Positions 15,227 through 17,535 of a DNA stretch of 17,535 bases are shown piece by piece. Numbering within the stretch: position 1 is the stretch's first letter; every line of letters begins with the position of its first letter. Position numbers and translations under genes: made by a program. The notes under the pieces are model-generated. The model searched no databases. It saw only the letters and a list, made by a program, of their open reading frames with translations, and had not been told where the DNA came from. The DNA comes from a bacterium (GTDB lineage: Bacteria; Ratteibacteria; UBA8468; B48-G9; JAFGKM01): contig JAKPNC010000138.1 in the NCBI GenBank assembly GCA_029548585.1, positions 1 to 17,535 on the forward strand, in the 5' to 3' direction.

Positions 15227-16384
15227 ATGCCAAGGGAGATCAGGCTGGGACTGGTAGGATACGGAAGCGACCCCAGGGAAGCGGGGAGGGGAAGGACCCT
15301 TCTCAAGATGGTCGTCTCACACATGGAAGGAATAAAAGCCGCCGGGATATGCGACATCAACCCGAACGCCCGGGAGATGGCAGGGAAGGATTTTCCGGGA
15401 GTCCCCGTGACCGGCGATTTCGAAAAAATGCTCGCAGAATGCCCGATGGACGCGCTTCTCATAGAAACGCCTGCGCATCTTCACGCTCATTTTGCTATCA
15501 AGGCGCTTCAAAGTAACATCCACGTGCTTTCCGACATCCCCTGCGTCAGGACTCTGGAAGAAGGATGGAGCCTGTGGGAAGCCCAGGAAAAGAGCAAGGC
15601 CTTCTACATGACAGGGGCAAACGCCAACATGCCCGGATGGATAGACTCAGCGCTTGACCTGAAAAAGAAAGGCCTTCTCGGGGATCCTTTTTATGTTCAG
15701 ACCGCCTACATACACGATTGCCGCGACCTTTGGGAAGCGACCCCCTGGAGGAAAACAGGCATACCGATAATGTACTGCACCCATTCCCTGGGGCCGGTTC
15801 TCAAGCTCATTGAGGAAAACCTTGCATGGGTCTCATGTTTCGACACGGGAAGCCACATAAACAAGGAAGAAGGACAGCACGACGCCATGACGGCCATCTT
15901 CAGGACGCCTTCAAACGTTGTCGTGCACCTTCTTACCAGCTTCATAAACAACTCCCCCATGGGGGCCCAGCACAACTACAGGTTTTTCACAACCAAAGGG
16001 GCTTTCGAAAGAACCCTGGCTTATCCTACTTTCCAGAGCTCCGAACGCGCCGCCCAGCAGAGAACACTCTTTTACTCCACCGAGCTTTACGGATACAAGA
16101 ATTGGATAGAACTTCCCATAGACGGCCACACCAGGCCCGAATACGAGTCCAAGAAAGAACTGGGACACGGCGGCATTGATTACGTAATGATGGAAAGGTT
16201 TTTCAAGGCAGTGAGAACCGGCGGGCCATCTCCCATAAGCCTGAGGGAAGGACTGAGCATGACCCTTCCGGGCATATACGCTTACCTTTCTTCCCAGAGA
16301 GGGGGGGAACTGCTCAGGATAACCTACCCGTGGGAAGGGGCAAAGCCGGACATAAAGGCGGAAAAGGGAGTCAGCAGGCAGTAA
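15227..16384 (+). CDS. Gfo/Idh/MocA-family protein, GH109-like (possible NAD-dependent glycosidase)
   Basis: A 385-residue protein with an N-terminal Rossmann fold (IRLGLVGYGSDPREAG) and a Gfo/Idh-type C-terminal domain. At the position of the usual EKP motif it has SDIPCVRTLEEGW (102-114), so the catalytic lysine of ordinary family members is missing. This 'xxxP' variant, and the YCTHSLGP block (183-190), resemble GH109 alpha-N-acetylgalactosaminidases, in which bound NAD assists glycoside cleavage and a Tyr-x-x-His pair (as I recall Tyr225/His228 in the Elizabethkingia enzyme) acts in catalysis; here Tyr183/His186. There is no signal peptide, so it acts on imported substrate. The start is ATG 15227, with AAGGAG at 15212-15217; the frame is open further up but without a ribosome-binding site. 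An ordinary dehydrogenase cannot be excluded. Confidence 0.72.
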   Translation: MPREIRLGLVGYGSDPREAGRGRTLLKMVVSHMEGIKAAGICDINPNAREMAGKDFPGVPVTGDFEKMLAECPMDALLIETPAHLHAHFAIKALQSNIHVLSDIPCVRTLEEGWSLWEAQEKSKAFYMTGANANMPGWIDSALDLKKKGLLGDPFYVQTAYIHDCRDLWEATPWRKTGIPIMYCTHSLGPVLKLIEENLAWVSCFDTGSHINKEEGQHDAMTAIFRTPSNVVVHLLTSFINNSPMGAQHNYRFFTTKGAFERTLAYPTFQSSERAAQQRTLFYSTELYGYKNWIELPIDGHTRPEYESKKELGHGGIDYVMMERFFKAVRTGGPSPISLREGLSMTLPGIYAYLSSQRGGELLRITYPWEGAKPDIKAEKGVSRQ

Positions 16385-16687
16385 TTTTAACAAATCCCCA
16401 TGGGGCGGCAGCCTCAGGAAACAGATGAAAGTCTGATTAACCCCTCATGCAAGTACGGGATCTTGCAGAAAGCGGCTGCTCCTGAGGGAAAAGAGGATAT
16501 AACCGTTCATTGGAAAGGGATTCCAAAGCTTGACATCCTGGAAACGATTCTGTTCGGGATCTCTCTTTTCCTCCTCTCCCCCCGGGAGAGGGCTATAAAT
16601 ACTCTTAAAATCATTGAAAGACTGAGAAAAACCTACTTAAAGCATAGCCAACTTTGGCAGAACCACCGCATCAAAAAGGAGGAAGAG
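16385..16687 (+). other. 303-bp stretch with in-frame open reading and inverted repeats
   Basis: No separate gene is called here. From an ATG at 16400 the frame is open without a stop for 96 codons and runs into the NagB-like gene at 16688. The encoded peptide includes LDILETILFGISLFLLSPRERA and a basic helix, but no start in this stretch has a good ribosome-binding site. The same DNA holds the palindrome CCCCATGGGG (16396-16405) and a strong hairpin CCTCTCCC/GGGAGAGG (16573-16580/16584-16591). It also has CCTCAGGA (16412-16419) complementary to TCCTGAGG (16480-16487), with a small hairpin TGCAAG/CTTGCA (16448-16453/16462-16467) between them. It may be a structured leader or an N-terminal extension; TTGACA at 16530 has no matching -10 box. 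Confidence 0.4.
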
Positions 16688-17535
16688 ATGAAAGGAAATT
16701 TCAATTTCGACATGGCAAGTTTCATATCCTTCAGGGACCAGGCCGAATGCGAAAGGGTCAGGAAGATAAAAAAAGAGGATTTCTTCAAGCATCCCAACAA
16801 GAACTTCAGGATAAGGAGCTATCCGAACAAGGAGACCATGAAGCTCCAGTTTGTCCTTCATATCGTTGCCGGGATCAAGAAGAGCCTCGACGAGAAGAAG
16901 CAGCACGTTATCATACTTCCCGCATGGTGCTTCTACCCGGAAGTGGCCGACCTTATCAACCAGCTTAACATACCCTGCCACCACGTACACACGTTCAACA
17001 TGGACGAATTTGCCGACCAGGACGGCAAAGCCGCTCCCAGGGAATGGCCTTTCAGCTTTCAGAACTCCATGTGGAAGATGCTCTTTGACCGGATCAAACC
17101 TGAACTTAAGATCCCCGAAAAACAGATACATTTCCCCAGCGAGAAGAATGTAAACGATTACAGCCGGATGATAGAAGACCTGGGAGGGGCCGACGTATGC
17201 TACGGAGGCATAGGATGGTCGGGCCACATAGCCTTCTTCGAACCCCACCTCGGGGACGAGTTCGGAAACGACATACAGGCATACCTGAAAGCCGGCACGA
17301 GACTTGTAGAACTACATCCCATGACCATCATGCAGAACGCCTTGCACTCGTTCGGCGGCGATTGGTCCTGGGTGCCCCCCAAGGCGGCCACCATCGCGCC
17401 CTCCGACATCCTCGGCGCCCGGCACCGCAGCTTCTGGCTGGACGGGATGTGCGGCCCCTTCACCCATATGTGCTGGCAGCGCTTCATCGCCCGTCTCGTG
17501 GCCCATGGCCCCGTCAACAAGTTTGTCCCGGGCTC
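16688..17535 (+). CDS. Divergent NagB-like (glucosamine-6-phosphate isomerase/deaminase superfamily) protein, 3' partial
   Basis: The frame is open from ATG 16688 to the window end (282 residues seen). It belongs to the NagB/RpiA superfamily: FNMDEFAD (103-110) with Asp106, and YGGIGWSGHIAFFEP (172-186) with His180 and Glu185, align with the E. coli NagB catalytic residues. It is more divergent than the copy at 4686. The phosphate loop GGTP reads PAWCFYPE (78-85), the Asp141 position is Ser178, and the 'FNEP' Asn is Phe184. A non-phosphorylated or unusual substrate is therefore likely. A near-perfect AAGGAGG before the ATG supports this start, though the frame is open for another 96 codons upstream. 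Codon choice changes sharply from about 17338 onward. It probably shares an operon with the GH109-like gene. Confidence 0.75.
   Translation, partial: MKGNFNFDMASFISFRDQAECERVRKIKKEDFFKHPNKNFRIRSYPNKETMKLQFVLHIVAGIKKSLDEKKQHVIILPAWCFYPEVADLINQLNIPCHHVHTFNMDEFADQDGKAAPREWPFSFQNSMWKMLFDRIKPELKIPEKQIHFPSEKNVNDYSRMIEDLGGADVCYGGIGWSGHIAFFEPHLGDEFGNDIQAYLKAGTRLVELHPMTIMQNALHSFGGDWSWVPPKAATIAPSDILGARHRSFWLDGMCGPFTHMCWQRFIARLVAHGPVNKFVPG

Noticed and set aside
16530..16535. A perfect TTGACA in the 303-bp gap
   Set aside because: At 16-18 bp downstream there is only TTCGGG-like sequence, so no -10 box.
16652..16670. A GG-N10-GC spacing resembling a sigma-54 promoter
   Set aside because: The TT of the -12 element is CC and the start of transcription would fall at the ribosome-binding site.
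16385..16687. A glmS ribozyme or known riboswitch before the NagB-like gene
   Set aside because: None of the conserved core sequences I know (glmS, TPP, FMN, cobalamin, SAM, lysine) is present; only generic pairing is seen.
16637..17248. A 203-codon open frame on the - strand
   Set aside because: It lies exactly opposite the NagB-like gene, has no ribosome-binding site and encodes a low-complexity translation; the + strand shows catalytic motifs.

Overview
This window is a sugar-acid and amino-sugar catabolic region of an anaerobic, Gram-negative-type bacterium. Three things suggest this. A Skp/OmpH-like envelope protein is present. One large oxidoreductase is rich in iron-sulfur motifs. Codon use is distinctive: heavy AGG for arginine and ATA for isoleucine in moderately GC-rich DNA. 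Synergistota-like or another deep-branching diderm lineage would fit, but this is a low-confidence inference and no marker gene is present. I saw no tRNA, rRNA, IS element, CRISPR array or phage gene.

Region A (1-3452, + strand) holds the 3' part of an AstE/aspartoacylase-type zinc deacylase, overlapping by 4 nt a cytoplasmic GH20-like TIM-barrel glycosidase. A secreted protein of unknown family follows, then a likely terminator. Region B (about 3514-6588, + strand) starts at a good promoter. It encodes 2-keto-3-deoxygluconate kinase (KdgK), a NagB-family aminosugar-phosphate isomerase/deaminase with an altered phosphate loop, and an unusual carbamoyltransferase. It ends at a hairpin that can serve both strands.

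Region C (13479 down to 6604, - strand) starts at a good promoter. In transcription order it encodes a permuted dihydropyrimidine-dehydrogenase-like fusion (DHODH-like, GltD-like, Fe-S), a Gfo/Idh/MocA dehydrogenase, a UxuB-type SDR (mannonate/fructuronate oxidoreductase), a D-2-hydroxyacid dehydrogenase, and a KDPG aldolase fused to a VOC/glyoxalase-like domain. Regions B and C converge, and together they supply both steps from KDG to pyruvate plus glyceraldehyde-3-phosphate (KdgK and Eda).

Region D (13502-17535, + strand) has an OmpH/Skp-like protein with its own extended -10 promoter and a DUF1835-type protein that appears to start at CTG. A second promoter then drives a GH109-like Gfo/Idh protein that lacks the usual EKP lysine but keeps a Tyr-x-x-His pair. 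A second, more divergent NagB-like protein follows and runs off the window end.

My reading is that Regions A to D form a scattered locus for an unusual acylated amino-sugar/uronate glycan or derivative. Deacylase, GH20-like and GH109-like enzymes would release monomers. Dehydrogenases and isomerases would convert them. KdgK and Eda would feed central metabolism. The carbamoyltransferase and the DHODH fusion do not belong to any standard version of this pathway and are the most interesting unknowns. No transporter, regulator, uronate isomerase or mannonate dehydratase is visible.
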